DNA of 64,000 bases from Novilysobacter_A longmucuonensis (GCF_046600735.1 NZ_JBJMAW010000002.1:389497-453496); one strand, 5' to 3'; positions 7,423 to 16,342 are shown, counted from the first letter of the stretch. Notes: generated by a model from the letters alone, not told the origin. A program made the numbers and translations.

Positions 7423-8348
7423 TCAGGCAACCACAGGCGGTTGTCTCTTCGAGTCGCACAGGCGGGCATTCAGGATGACCAGCAGTTTGCGCATCACCGC
7501 GACGATGGCGACTTTGGCGGGCTTCCCGCGGGTACGCAGGCCTTGGTAGAAGTCGCGTAACCGGGGTTGGTAGCGCATCGCCGACAACGCCGCCATGTAC
7601 AGCGCAGTGCGTACGCTGTCGCGGCCACCCCAGATCATTCGCTTGCCGCTCATCGTGCCGCTGTCGCGGGACATCGGGGCAACGCCGACCAGCTTGGCAA
7701 TGGCCTTGCCGTCGACGTGCCCCAGTTCGGGCAATTGACAGGTCAAGGTCGCCAGCAACACCGGGCCTACGCCCTTGACGGCCCGCAACGTGGACAGGGC
7801 CGGCTGGGTATCAAGCTGCTGCCGGATCTGCGCGTCCAATGTGGCCAGGGTGCGCGTCAGTGCGTCGATATGGCGCTGCGTCAGGCGACGCAACGTGGGG
7901 TCGGTCAGCGCCTCCAGCCGCTGGCGTTCGCTGACCCGCATCTGCACCACGTGGCTGCGTCGCAGTATCCATTCGGCCAACCGGCGCTGCGCCGCGCTGC
8001 GGGGCTGGTAGCGCCAGTGGCAGGGCCTGGGCCATGTGCGCCAGCACCCGCGCATCCAGGCGGTCGGTCTTGGCCAGTTGGCCGGTGGCCTTGGCGAAGT
8101 CCCGAGCCTGACGTGGGTTGATCCGGACCATCGGCAGTCCGACCTGAAACAACGCATCCAGGGCCGCCTGCTCGTAGCCGCCGGTCGCTTCCAGCACCAC
8201 CTGCTGCGGCTGCAGGGTCAACAGCCACTTCGCCAGACCCCGCCATGGCGGCGATATTGGCCACGCTGCGGGTTTCCCCGGTTTCATGAACCACCACATC
8301 CAACGTGGCCTTGCTGACATCGATTCCGATTCCGCCGTGCATGGGCAT
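7423..8348 (-). pseudogene. IS110-family transposase, broken by two frameshifts
   Basis: Three consecutive minus-strand frames together make one IS110 (DEDD) transposase. Frame one carries MHGGIGIDVSKATLDVVVH, frame two EATGGYEQAALDAL and KTDRLDARVLAHMAQ, and frame three the Transposase_20 part with LRAVKGVGPVLLATL and GKRMIWGGRDSVRTALY. The frame changes near about 8245 (around GCCGCCATGGCGGGG) and again near about 8010, so no full protein can be made. The acidic residues of the N-terminal domain (D in GIDVSK, E in EATGG, D in DRLDAR) survive. Single-base indels suggest a dead copy, though sequencing error cannot be excluded. Confidence 0.88.
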
Positions 8349-8350
8349 GC

Positions 8351-8549
8351 TCCGTTACGCTAAAGGGGTCGAGAGCAACTCCCTGGCTAGCCCAGCCTTA
8401 TCGATACGAGCGGTTGTTCCAGCAACTGTTCGGGCGTATCAGGGAGATTCCGGCGTGGGGACCCTGCTACGGCACGGTCGCAAGACCAAGAGCGGATCGG
8501 CGCCCACGCCGGCTCTCGACACCTACGGTCGCAGAAGTCGAACAGATAA
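8351..8549 (-). ncRNA. Candidate bridge-RNA region of the IS110 element
   Basis: About 200 bases of non-coding DNA directly upstream of the transposase start. In classical IS110 elements this end encodes the bridge RNA that pairs with target and donor DNA. The segment has several self-complementary stretches, for example AGCGGTTGTTCCAGCAACTG and GACCGTGCC-type arms. I cannot fold it or define loops here, so the call rests on position and family precedent. Confidence 0.35.
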
Positions 8550-8635
8550 GAGCGGAGCTTGCTGGGCTGCCTTTCACCCGTCAGAACCCACTGTAGAGCC
8601 GAGCTTAAATGCAGCGGAGCAAGCTCCGCTCTACG
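8550..8635. repeat. Pair of GTAG repeats right of the IS110 element
   Basis: 8550-8582 reads GAGCGGAGCTTGCTGGGCTGCC then TTTCACCCGTC and resembles 7363-7399. A second unit runs from GTAGAGCCGAGCTT at 8593 to the inverse GGAGCAAGCTCCGCTCTAC ending at 8635. They fill the gap up to the stop codon of the diguanylate cyclase gene. Confidence 0.65.
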
Positions 8636-8644
8636 CGGCGCGGC

Positions 8645-10393
8645 CTAGGACGACACGTGCTGCGGCATGGCGGCATGCACGCCGGTGGCGCGGGTGCCGG
8701 TGACCCGGTCGCGGCCGGCGGCCTTGCTCGCGTACAACGCGGCGTCGGCGCGTTCGAGCAGGCTTTCGGGCGACTCGCCCGGCATCAGCTGCGCCACGCC
8801 CAGGCTTAGCGAAGCGTCCAGCAACTCGCTGTCGATCGACAGCGGCCGGCAGTTCACCGCCGAACGCAGGTTCTCGGCCATGCCTACCGCTTCGGCCAGG
8901 TCGGTGTCGGGCAGGACCACGATCATCTCGTCGCCGCCGAAACGCCCCATCTGGTCGTAGGTGCGCAGCCGGTTGCGGGTGCGCATCGCGATGATGCGCA
9001 GGCACTGGTCGCCGACCCGGTGACCGTACACATCGTTGATCTGCTTGAACCGGTCGATGTCGAAGAACACCACCGACAGCGGCCGGTCCAGCCGGTGAGC
9101 GTCGGCGACCGCGCCCTTGAGGTGTTCCTCGATCACGCTGCGCGAGGTCGCCCCGGTCAGCGTGTCGTAGGACGCCATCCGGCTGGCCTGGTCGCGGTCG
9201 CGTCGCAGCTGCTGCATCTTGTCGGCCAGGCCGACGGTCAGCACCAGCGCGGCGATCGCCAGGCCCGACGGGAACGCGTAATCGACCCATGCCGGGTTGA
9301 GCCACAGTTCCAGCCGCTCACCGAGGCGCAGGCTCACCAGCGCCAGCAGTGGCAGCCAGGCCACCACCACGAACCAGGCGGCGCGCTGGCCGCGCAGCGC
9401 CCCGTGCACGCCGCCGGCGAACAGCAGGCCACCGACCAGCAGGATCAACAGGTTGCACAGCAGCGGCACGACGCCGGACACCGAGATCAGTGTCAGCACC
9501 ACCAGCACCGCGGCGGCGATGTTGCAGCGCTTGAGCAGCTTGTGCAGCCGCGGCTGACGGTCGCCCAGTTCCAGGTAATGACCGAGGAACGCCACGCTGG
9601 TGATCAACGCGCCCAGCGCGAACAATTGGCTGATCCGCGGATCGCTGCCGAGCAGTTCGGCCACCCAGGGCAGCCCGCGCAGTTCGCCGCCGATGCTGAC
9701 CATGTAACAGAGCTGCGACAACAGGGTCAGCATCAGGAAACCGTAGCTGCGCTCGCCGATGGCGACCCAGAACCCGAACGCGAGGACCGCCAGCACCAGC
9801 AGCGTGGTCAGCACCGCGGCGCGCAGGGCGACATACCTCAGGTCCTCGCGATGCACCTGGGCCAACGGGTCGATCGAGACGCGGATCGGCCGGGGCGTAC
9901 TGGTGGCGATGCGGAGGTGGACGTGCTCGCCTGCCGCCAGCCCGTCCAGCGGCGTCAGCAGCGCGCGCGTGGAGAAGCGGTCGTCGGCATCCGCCCCCAT
10001 CAGTGCGCTGCTCCGGGGAATGACCTCGCCCGGCGGCCACACCTCTACCCGCGCCAGGTGCGGCGAATGCAGGACCAGATGCGGCATGGCCTCCGCTGGC
10101 ACCGGTTGCAGCGCCGTCAGGCGCCACCAGCGCGCGGTGCGGCCCGCCCCGTCGATCGTGTTGGCAGGCGTGGCGGTCGCGACGAACTGTTGGTCGAATT
10201 CGCCCGCCAGCACGCGCGCGGGCACCGGATCGGCATCGAGCCGGGCGATGCTGAACGCCTGCTCCACGTTGGCCGATCTGCTGGTCGGTCCGCTTGCCGA
10301 CACGTCCGCCGACAAGCCCGCCACTCCGAGCGGCAACGACATCACGGCCAGCAGTGCGAACGCCCGCCACCACCGACGCAAGGGTCTCCCCAT
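8645..10393 (-). CDS. Membrane diguanylate cyclase, 7TMR-DISM and GGDEF
   Basis: 582 residues from ATG 10393. Order: signal/anchor helix, an extracytoplasmic sensor domain of the 7TMR-DISMED2 type, seven predicted transmembrane helices (roughly residues 205-390), then a GGDEF domain. The active-site motif is GGDEM, as in RFGGDEMIVVLPD, and RTYD five residues before it fits the RxxD inhibitory site. It should therefore make c-di-GMP from GTP and be product-inhibited. The ligand is unknown. It stands alone between repeats and the folE2 gene, which runs in the same direction. Confidence 0.9.
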   Translation of the reverse strand: MGRPLRRWWRAFALLAVMSLPLGVAGLSADVSASGPTSRSANVEQAFSIARLDADPVPARVLAGEFDQQFVATATPANTIDGAGRTARWWRLTALQPVPAEAMPHLVLHSPHLARVEVWPPGEVIPRSSALMGADADDRFSTRALLTPLDGLAAGEHVHLRIATSTPRPIRVSIDPLAQVHREDLRYVALRAAVLTTLLVLAVLAFGFWVAIGERSYGFLMLTLLSQLCYMVSIGGELRGLPWVAELLGSDPRISQLFALGALITSVAFLGHYLELGDRQPRLHKLLKRCNIAAAVLVVLTLISVSGVVPLLCNLLILLVGGLLFAGGVHGALRGQRAAWFVVVAWLPLLALVSLRLGERLELWLNPAWVDYAFPSGLAIAALVLTVGLADKMQQLRRDRDQASRMASYDTLTGATSRSVIEEHLKGAVADAHRLDRPLSVVFFDIDRFKQINDVYGHRVGDQCLRIIAMRTRNRLRTYDQMGRFGGDEMIVVLPDTDLAEAVGMAENLRSAVNCRPLSIDSELLDASLSLGVAQLMPGESPESLLERADAALYASKAAGRDRVTGTRATGVHAAMPQHVSS

Positions 10394-10513
10394 AACCCGA
10401 TCCGGTTTCCGTGCCCGTCCAGAGCATAGCTGAACGCCGCCTGGGTGTGACCCGCAGCACAGAACTCCCAATCAACCGTCCGTCGGGCCAGATCCGCGGC
10501 CAGCCGGGTGCGA

Positions 10514-11446
10514 TCAGCCGTGGGCGGGGCCGGTGCCGCTGACCGTCGCCACCGCATCGTGCGGGTGCAGGCTTTCGTAGTGCTCGACGTCGGCGGCGAA
10601 GCGTTCGATCCGCGGATCGCTCGACAGCACCGCGGCGACACGCCGCGCGGCGTCCTCGCAGAACATCAGGTTGGCGGCGTTGAGGCGGGCGAAAGCCTGC
10701 TCGTCCTCGCGCTTGACCGCGGTCTGCACCGGGGTCCCGAGAGCGTGCTCGAGGGCGTCGATCAGCGCCGTCAGCGGCAATTCGTCGAACTGCGGCCGCA
10801 GTTCGACGCGTACATCGGCGCGGCTGCGCTGCGCATGCGGCGTCGCGGCCAGGCCACGCTCGGAGGCGAGCCAGTCGCTGACCACGCCGGTCGACAGCGG
10901 CCGCGCGGCGGCGAAGTCCTCGCTGAAGCGCTCGGCATTGATCTGCCGCGACAGCGCGGCGGAGGCCGGGCAGGTGCTGGAATATTCGACCGAAAACCGC
11001 AGCGCCAGCCGCAGGTGGCCGTCCGCGAGGCTCGCATCGATCTCGACCGGGTAGCGCTTCCAGCCCGCGTTGCCGCTGGCCAGGGCCGGGCGCAGCAGCA
11101 TCTGGTCGTAGCGCAGCGCCAGGCGGGCCTGCGAGGAGAGCCCGGCCTGCGAATCGATCAGCGACTGCAGTACCCGGCGCAGGCCGGCTGGGCTCACCAC
11201 TTCGCTGACGAAGGCGTCCTGCAAGCGCAGGTACAGGCGTGACATGTGGATGCCACGGGCGTCGGCATCGGCCAGGTCGACCGACACGTCGACCGAGGCC
11301 GCCACCTGCAGCGATTCGCCGCCAGCCGATGCGATCCGCAGCGGCAGCGCGATGTTGGCCATGCCGACCCAGTCGAGCGGGCGTGCCGCGGCGGCGGCGT
11401 CGGAAGCCACGTCGGGCAGTTGGCGGGGGGCGGTGGGTTGGGTCAC
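10514..11446 (-). CDS. folE2: GTP cyclohydrolase FolE2 (type IB)
   Basis: 310 residues of the prokaryote-specific GTP cyclohydrolase that makes dihydroneopterin triphosphate for folate (and possibly queuosine) synthesis, using Mn or other metals when zinc is short. Signatures: ARGIHMSRLY near residue 65, the metal Cys in STCPASAALS, and RSRADVRVEL. The start codon is GTG at 11446 (MTQPTAPRQLPDVAS). The downstream cyclase gene begins 120 bases further on. I see no zinc-uptake-regulator box that I can assign. Confidence 0.92.
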   Translation of the reverse strand: MTQPTAPRQLPDVASDAAAAARPLDWVGMANIALPLRIASAGGESLQVAASVDVSVDLADADARGIHMSRLYLRLQDAFVSEVVSPAGLRRVLQSLIDSQAGLSSQARLALRYDQMLLRPALASGNAGWKRYPVEIDASLADGHLRLALRFSVEYSSTCPASAALSRQINAERFSEDFAAARPLSTGVVSDWLASERGLAATPHAQRSRADVRVELRPQFDELPLTALIDALEHALGTPVQTAVKREDEQAFARLNAANLMFCEDAARRVAAVLSSDPRIERFAADVEHYESLHPHDAVATVSGTGPAHG

Positions 11447-11556
11447 GGCAATAGAGATAAGGGCAGCGCGGGCGATCGCAATATGGCCATTCTACCGGGC
11501 CGCGCTTTGGGCCCTTCGACAGCAGGCGAAACGCTGCGTTACGTGGCCCCGTGTTG

Positions 11557-11699
11557 GCTGGCACGTCGTTTTGGGCCCACCTTTCCGGCCACGAGCATGA
11601 GGGCACAAGACGTGGGCAGACATGCTTTCTCGTGTCCAGCTTCCTCGGTCGCCGGGCCTGGACATCGTGGGCACAGAAGACGAGCCAGCCCTACACGGG
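11557..11699. repeat. Diverged palindromic repeat of the GGGCACG type
   Basis: Contains GGCACGTCGTTTTGGGCCCACC, inverted partners GACGTGGGC and CGTGGGCACAGAAGACG, and CCCTAC at its end. It appears to be several nested units of the family at 2671-2733, filling the folE2/synthase-like gap. Confidence 0.45.
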
Positions 11700-11716
11700 G
11701 CTCGCGCGATCCCTGC

Positions 11717-12430
11717 CTACCCCCGTGCGGCGCGCCACGCCACCCGCAATGCGGTCCAGTGCGATAACGGCCGTGCCGCGTCGCTCCGCTCCAGTCGCCC
11801 ACGCGCCAGCGCCGCCCAGATCCGGCGCACCCGTGGCGCGCCGGTCGCATCCGGCCAACGCTGACGCAGTTGCGCCGCCCACAGCGCGCGCGGATCGCCC
11901 TCGGCGGTTTGCACGGTCGCGCTGAGCGGCAGATGCGCATCCCCGCCCAGCATGCAGCGCGATTGCAGCAGCACCGCGCTGACCAGCGCGGCATCGCCGC
12001 TCGACGCGTCGGGGCGGCCCGCGCCGAACAATGCGGCATCGACCGCGGCAACGGCTTCTGCGAAAGCTCGCAGGGTCGCGAGTACCTCGTCGTCATCGCT
12101 GGCGCGCTCGCGACTGGCCTGCAAGGCGGGCAGGCTCATCGCCAGCGCCGCCCACGGCGCGGGTTGCCGATGCAACGCCAGGCCCAGCGGATGACGACGC
12201 GCGCCGCGCGCCCAGCCGCGCAATTCCTCCTGCCACCACGCCAGCTTGGCCGCGCCCGGTTGCGGATCGCTGCCGCCCCAGGCCGCATCGGTGAGTTCCT
12301 GCTGCAACGCGGCCCAGGCCAGCGCGAGCTCGCGCTGCGCGCGCGGCACGAACACCTCGGCCACCATCCACTCAGGCCAGCGCGCGCGCCACTTGTCGAT
12401 GAAACTCGCCAGCGCCTCGAAGTCGCTCAT
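11717..12430 (-). CDS. Squalene/phytoene synthase-like family protein
   Basis: 237 residues from ATG 12430 (MSDFEALASFIDKW). All-helical pattern with AKLAWWQEELRGWARG and HPLGLAL, which I recognise from the trans-isoprenyl head-to-head synthase (squalene/phytoene synthase) superfamily, in the short xanthomonad form near gph-ubiG. The paired Asp-rich motifs of true synthases are not evident; DDDEVLATLRAFAEAVAAVDAALFG-type sequence occupies the centre. It may be an assembly-factor-like homologue rather than a prenyl synthase. A GTAG repeat pair lies immediately upstream. Confidence 0.6.
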   Translation of the reverse strand: MSDFEALASFIDKWRARWPEWMVAEVFVPRAQRELALAWAALQQELTDAAWGGSDPQPGAAKLAWWQEELRGWARGARRHPLGLALHRQPAPWAALAMSLPALQASRERASDDDEVLATLRAFAEAVAAVDAALFGAGRPDASSGDAALVSAVLLQSRCMLGGDAHLPLSATVQTAEGDPRALWAAQLRQRWPDATGAPRVRRIWAALARGRLERSDAARPLSHWTALRVAWRAARG

Positions 12431-12443
12431 CAATCCCACCTCG

Positions 12444-12518
12444 GTAGGGCGGGTTTCAACCCGCCGCTTCTGCACGTGACGCCGACGCCGCTATTGGGCG
12501 GGTTGAAACCCGCCCTAC
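12444..12518. repeat. Inverted GTAG repeat pair (GTAGGGCGGGTTTCAACCCGCC)
   Basis: Two inverted arms, GTAGGGCGGGTTTCAACCC and GGGTTGAAACCCGCCCTAC, around a 30-base centre. The right arm contains the TAG stop codon of the gph-like gene on the minus strand (12515-12517). Confidence 0.8.
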
Positions 12519-13198
12519 GGCTGCGGCCCGATGGCGAGACCGAGCAGCTCCTGCGGCGTGTCGATCAGCACGTCGCCGCGCCACGCGAACGGGTCGTCCT
12601 CGCTCAACCGGTATCCCCACAGCGCGACCACCGAGCGCATGCCGGCACCGCGCGCAGCGACGATATCGCGCTCGTCGTCGCCGACATAGATGCAGTCGGC
12701 CGGCGCGATGCCGATACGCTCGGCCGCCACCGTCAACGGCAGCGGGTCTGGCTTGCGAACCGCCAGGGTGTCGCCGCCGATCAGCACCGCGCAGCGGCTC
12801 TGCCAGCCCAGCAGGGGCAGCAGCTGGCTGGCCAGGTATTCGGGCTTGTTGGTGACGATGCCCCAGACGCAACCGGCCGCTTCCAACCGCGCCAGCAGGG
12901 GTTCGACGCCCTCGAACGGCCCACCGTGACGGCCCAGTTCACGCTCATAGCAGTCCAGGAACGCCGGCACCCAGGTCTCGCGCTCGGCCGCATCGGCCTT
13001 TGGAAACGCCGCACCGAGCATCGCCCGCGCGCCCTTGGACACGTGGGGCCGCAATTCGGCCAGGATCATCGGCGGCGTGCCACGGTCGGCGCGCATGCAA
13101 TTGATCGCGGCGAGCATGTCGGGCGCGCTGTCGAGCAGGGTGCCGTCGAGGTCGAACAGCACCGCTTTGGGGAAGGTCATGCGCTGGGGTTCGCTCAT
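12515..13198 (-). CDS. gph: HAD phosphatase, phosphoglycolate or MurNAc-6-P type
   Basis: 227 residues with all HAD motifs: DLDGTLLDSAPD (I), TNKPEYLA (II), KPDPLPLTVAAE (III) and GDDERDI (IV). Homologues beside ubiG are annotated as phosphoglycolate phosphatase, but in Pseudomonas the ubiG-linked member is MupP, the N-acetylmuramate-6-phosphate phosphatase of cell-wall recycling. Sequence alone does not decide. Start is 13198 or the internal ATG at 13180; the region upstream is a 7-bp tandem repeat without a clear Shine-Dalgarno. The TAG stop is supplied by the repeat at 12444-12518. Confidence 0.85.
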   Translation of the reverse strand: MSEPQRMTFPKAVLFDLDGTLLDSAPDMLAAINCMRADRGTPPMILAELRPHVSKGARAMLGAAFPKADAAERETWVPAFLDCYERELGRHGGPFEGVEPLLARLEAAGCVWGIVTNKPEYLASQLLPLLGWQSRCAVLIGGDTLAVRKPDPLPLTVAAERIGIAPADCIYVGDDERDIVAARGAGMRSVVALWGYRLSEDDPFAWRGDVLIDTPQELLGLAIGPQP

Positions 13199-13200
13199 TG

Positions 13201-13226
13201 GTGCGGGGTGCGGGGTGCGGGGTGCG
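13201..13226. repeat. Heptamer tandem repeat GTGCGGG
   Basis: Three full and one partial copies of the 7-base unit GTGCGGG directly upstream of the gph start. Confidence 0.8.
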
Positions 13227-13246
13227 TGACTCGGGTAAGGCTAAGT

Positions 13247-13306
13247 TTCCTGTTCCCTGTTCCCTGTTCCCTGTTCCCTGTTCCCTGTTCCCTGTTTCCT
13301 ATTCCC
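13247..13306. repeat. Heptamer tandem repeat CTGTTCC
   Basis: About seven copies of CTGTTCC, with degenerate units at the ubiG side (CTGTTTC, CTATTCC). It overlaps the last codons and stop codon of ubiG. Likely prone to length change. Confidence 0.85.
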
Positions 13307-14015
13307 TACTCTCCATTTCCGGCTTCACCGCACACGCTAGGTAGTTCACCTCGGTCCGTGAGGTCAGCCGCGCGGCATTGCGCCAGGGCTCGTACATCAG
13401 GCCGCTGACGTCCTCGAGCCGTAGACCCGCCGCGCGCAGCCACGCGGCAAGCTCGGACGGCTTGATGAAATCGCGGTACTGGTGGGTGCCCTTGGGCAGC
13501 AGGCGGGCGATGTACTCGGCGCCGACGATCGCCAGGGCGAAGGCCGCCGGAGTGCGGTTGAGGGTCGACAGGAACAGCTTGCCGCCTGGCTTCAGCAACG
13601 TGGCGCAGGCATCGATGATCGCGCCGGGGTCGGGCACGTGTTCGAGCATCTCCATGCAGGTGATCGCGTCGAAGGCCGCCGGCATCTCCGCAGCCAACGA
13701 TTCCACCGACTGCAGCCGGTAGTCGACCTCGACACCGGTCTCCAGCCCGTGCAGACGGGCGACCTTGACCAGTTCCGGCGCCAGGTCGATCGCGCTGACC
13801 TGCGCGCCCTCGCCCGCCAGCGCCTCGCTGAGCAGCCCACCGCCGCAGCCGACGTCCAGCACCCGCGCACCTTGCAACGGCATGCGCTGGGCGACGTAAG
13901 CCAGCCGCGGCGGGTTCAGCGCGTGCAGCGCCTTTTGCGGCCCTTGCGGATCCCACCAGCGGTGGGCGAGCGCGCCGAACTTGTCGAGCTCGGCCTGGGT
14001 GAAGTTGTCGGTCAT
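13299..14015 (-). CDS. ubiG: Ubiquinone O-methyltransferase UbiG
   Basis: 238 residues. It carries out both O-methylations of ubiquinone synthesis with S-adenosylmethionine. Motif I is VLDVGCGGGLLSEALA (about 51-66) and the post-I acidic residue is in AIDLAPELV. CMEMLEHVPDP and LFLSTLNRTPAAF are typical of UbiG. The family start MTDNFTQAELDKFGALAHRWWDP is intact. The last residues (MESRE) and the TAG stop fall in a heptamer repeat, so the C-terminus has been altered by repeat growth. It is followed by gph and preceded by mtaD, an order also seen in Pseudomonas. Confidence 0.97.
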   Translation of the reverse strand: MTDNFTQAELDKFGALAHRWWDPQGPQKALHALNPPRLAYVAQRMPLQGARVLDVGCGGGLLSEALAGEGAQVSAIDLAPELVKVARLHGLETGVEVDYRLQSVESLAAEMPAAFDAITCMEMLEHVPDPGAIIDACATLLKPGGKLFLSTLNRTPAAFALAIVGAEYIARLLPKGTHQYRDFIKPSELAAWLRAAGLRLEDVSGLMYEPWRNAARLTSRTEVNYLACAVKPEMESRE

Positions 14016-14033
14016 GCCGCAAGTCTACCGCGC

Positions 14034-14099
14034 TGCAGGAGCGGCTTTAGCCGCGATGCGTGGGCCGCTCGGGTTCGCGGCTGGAGCCGCTCCTGCAGG
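14034..14099. repeat. Inverted repeat pair GCAGGAGCGGCTTTAGCC type
   Basis: TGCAGGAGCGGCTTTAGCCGCG and the inverse CGCGGCTGGAGCCGCTCCTGCA about 20 bases apart. Same family as 22575-22651 and 26715-26790. Confidence 0.8.
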
Positions 14100-14109
14100 C
14101 CTGCGGGGG

Positions 14110-15450
14110 TTACAGGCGGACGGTTGCGATGCGCTCGCGCCACTGCCGCGCATTGGCGATCACGGCGGCCGCGTCCATGTCGACCAGTTCGCGCTCGCGC
14201 AGCTTCGCCTGGCCGGCGATCCACACATCGCTGACCTGGTGCCGACCGGTCGCGTAGACCAGTTGCGAGATCACGTGATGCAGCGGCTGGGTTTCGAGCT
14301 GACCCAGGTCGACGCAGGCAAGGTCGGCGGCCTTGCCGACCTCGATCGAGCCGATCCGTGCATCCAGGCCCATCGCCCGGGCGCCGCCCAGCGTGGCCGC
14401 GCGCAGTGCACTGGCGCTGTCGAGCGCGGTGGTGTCCTGCGCCACCGCTTTGGCCAGCAACGCCGCGGTGCGGGTCTCGCCGAACATGTCCAGGTCGTTG
14501 TTGCTGGCGCAGCCATCGGTCCCGATCGCCAGGTTCACCCCGGCGCGCTGCAGGGCACCGGCGCGGCAGAAACCCGAGCCGAGCTTGAGGTTGGACTCGG
14601 GGCAATGCACCACGCTGACGCCGCGCTGCGCGCACAGCTCGATCTCCGCGTCGGTGAGCTGGGTCATGTGCACCGCGATCAGGCGGTCGTTGACCAGTCC
14701 GAGCCGGTCCAGCCGCGCCAGCGGGCGCTGGCCGTGGTCGCGCAGCGAGTCGGCGACCTCCCCCGCGGTCTCGTGCGTATGCAGGTGCACCGGCACATCG
14801 AGCTGGTCGGCCAGCATGCGGATGCGCTCGAAGCTCGCATCCGACACCGTGTACGGCGCATGCGGCACGAACGCGGTGGCCACCAGCGCATCGTCACGCC
14901 ACTGGTCGTGGACCTCGGCGGCGCGGTCGAAATACTCGTCGTCGGTCTTGGCCCACGCGGTCGGGAAATCGATCACCGGCAGGCCGACCCGCGCGCGGAA
15001 ACCGTGGCGCTTGTAGACCGCCGCCTGCACGTCGGGAAAAAAGTAGTTCTCGTTGGCGCAGGTGGTGCCGCCGCGCAGCATCTCGGCGATCGCCAGTACC
15101 ACACCGTCGGCGACGAACTCCGGGCCCATCATTGCGCCCTCGACCGGCCAGATGTGGCCCTGCAGCCACTCCATCAGCGGCAGGTCGTCGGCAATGCCGC
15201 GCAGCAGCGTCATCGGGTTGTGCGTGTGGGCGTTGACCAGGCCCGGGATCAATGCCGCCTCGGGCCGCGCGACCAGATCCTTCGGGCGGAACCGGGCATG
15301 CGCCTGCTTGGTCGGCAGTACCGCCACGATCACCCCGTCGGTCACCATGACTGCGTGATCGGCCAGGACCACGCCATGCGGCTCGACCGGCACCACCCAG
15401 CCCGCTTCGATCATCAGGTCGCAGGGCTGGAGTGGCGTGTCGGTGGTCAT
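14110..15450 (-). CDS. mtaD: 5'-methylthioadenosine/S-adenosylhomocysteine deaminase
   Basis: 446-residue TRZ/ATZ amidohydrolase. Metal motif NAHTHNPMTLLRG (HxH), then HLHTHETAGEV, HMTQLTD and the TDGCASNNDLDM segment. The gene next to ubiG in Pseudomonas aeruginosa is a methylthioadenosine deaminase, and the same mtaD-ubiG-gph order here supports that role: deamination of methylthioadenosine to methylthioinosine in methionine/purine salvage. Substrate range (including S-adenosylhomocysteine) is inferred. ATG 15450 begins MTTDTPLQPCD; no strong Shine-Dalgarno is visible. Confidence 0.85.
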   Translation of the reverse strand: MTTDTPLQPCDLMIEAGWVVPVEPHGVVLADHAVMVTDGVIVAVLPTKQAHARFRPKDLVARPEAALIPGLVNAHTHNPMTLLRGIADDLPLMEWLQGHIWPVEGAMMGPEFVADGVVLAIAEMLRGGTTCANENYFFPDVQAAVYKRHGFRARVGLPVIDFPTAWAKTDDEYFDRAAEVHDQWRDDALVATAFVPHAPYTVSDASFERIRMLADQLDVPVHLHTHETAGEVADSLRDHGQRPLARLDRLGLVNDRLIAVHMTQLTDAEIELCAQRGVSVVHCPESNLKLGSGFCRAGALQRAGVNLAIGTDGCASNNDLDMFGETRTAALLAKAVAQDTTALDSASALRAATLGGARAMGLDARIGSIEVGKAADLACVDLGQLETQPLHHVISQLVYATGRHQVSDVWIAGQAKLRERELVDMDAAAVIANARQWRERIATVRL

Positions 15451-15498
15451 GGGGCTCTCTGGGTTGTGGTCCGGTCAGGTGCTGATCATGCAAATTCT

Positions 15499-15604
15499 GC
15501 CGTCATTCCGGTGTAGGCGGAGGTCAGACGCCAAGTGGCCATCGCCACGGGCCAATGTACTCGGCCCTGGATCCCCGCCTTCGCGGGGATGACGGAATGG
15601 CAAA
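15499..15604. repeat. Intergenic repeat of the CCGTCATTCC...GGGATGACGG class
   Basis: GCCGTCATTCCGG at the left and GCCTTCGCGGGGATGACGG at the right, with GATCCCCGC between. Related units lie at 47203-47235, 48067-48163 and 57447-57525. It separates mtaD from efp. Confidence 0.6.
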
Positions 15605-15633
15605 GCCGTGCGCGAGGCGCACGGGGCATTCCG

Positions 15634-16200
15634 TCACTTCACGCGGCTGACGTATTCGCCGGAACGGGTGTCGACCTTGACGACCTCGTCCTGGTTGACG
15701 AACAGCGGCACGCGCACGACCGCACCGGTTTCCAGGGTGGCCGGCTTGCCGCCGCCGCCGGAGGTGTCGCCACGCACGCCCGGGTCGGTCTCGGTGATCT
15801 TCAGCTCGACGAAATTGGGCGGCTGGACCGCGATCGGGGTGCCGTTCCACAGCGTGACCACGCAGTCCTCTTCCCCTTTCAGGAACTTGTGGGCATCGCC
15901 GACGCCGGCCTTGTCGGCCTGCACCTGCTCGAAGTTGTCCGGATCCATGAAGTGCCAGTACTCGCCATCGGCGTACAGGAAGCGCATGTCGGTGTCGACC
16001 ACATCGGCCACTTCCAGCGAATCGGTGGCTTTCATGGTCAGCTCGACCACGCGGCCGGACTTGATGAAGCGGTACTTGATGCGGGTGAACGCCTGGCCCT
16101 TGCCCGGCTTGACGTACTCGGTATCGGTGATGACGCACGGCTCGCCATTGACGATGATTTTCATCCCGTTCTTGACGTCGTTCATGCCATAGCTGGCCAT
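15634..16200 (-). CDS. efp: Elongation factor P
   Basis: 188 residues, full length for EF-P, which relieves ribosome stalling at polyproline. The loop KPGKGQAFTR places the modifiable Lys at about residue 34 (the second K of KPGKG), the site for (R)-beta-lysylation. The start at ATG 16200 has GGAG with 8-base spacing. The gene is divergent from epmB, whose product makes the beta-lysine, so modified EF-P is expected; epmA is not in this window. Confidence 0.98.
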   Translation of the reverse strand: MASYGMNDVKNGMKIIVNGEPCVITDTEYVKPGKGQAFTRIKYRFIKSGRVVELTMKATDSLEVADVVDTDMRFLYADGEYWHFMDPDNFEQVQADKAGVGDAHKFLKGEEDCVVTLWNGTPIAVQPPNFVELKITETDPGVRGDTSGGGGKPATLETGAVVRVPLFVNQDEVVKVDTRSGEYVSRVK

Positions 16201-16342
16201 TGTGGAACTCCTGCAGATAAAAGCGGTGGATCGCCGGTGCCTGTACGGTGGGGCGCGCAGCGGTGAAGGCTAGAATGTCGGCCCGCACCGCGCCGGAAGA
16301 TCGCAACGCGAGCGGAACCGCAGCCAGGCAGATCAGTCGCGC

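Noticed and set aside
9020..10429. A 469-codon plus-strand frame opposite the diguanylate cyclase
   Set aside because: His/Gln/Arg-rich antisense translation with no recognisable domain; the minus-strand gene explains the region.
13201..13306. Short repeats that could suggest a CRISPR array
   Set aside because: Contiguous 7-base units without spacers and no cas genes.
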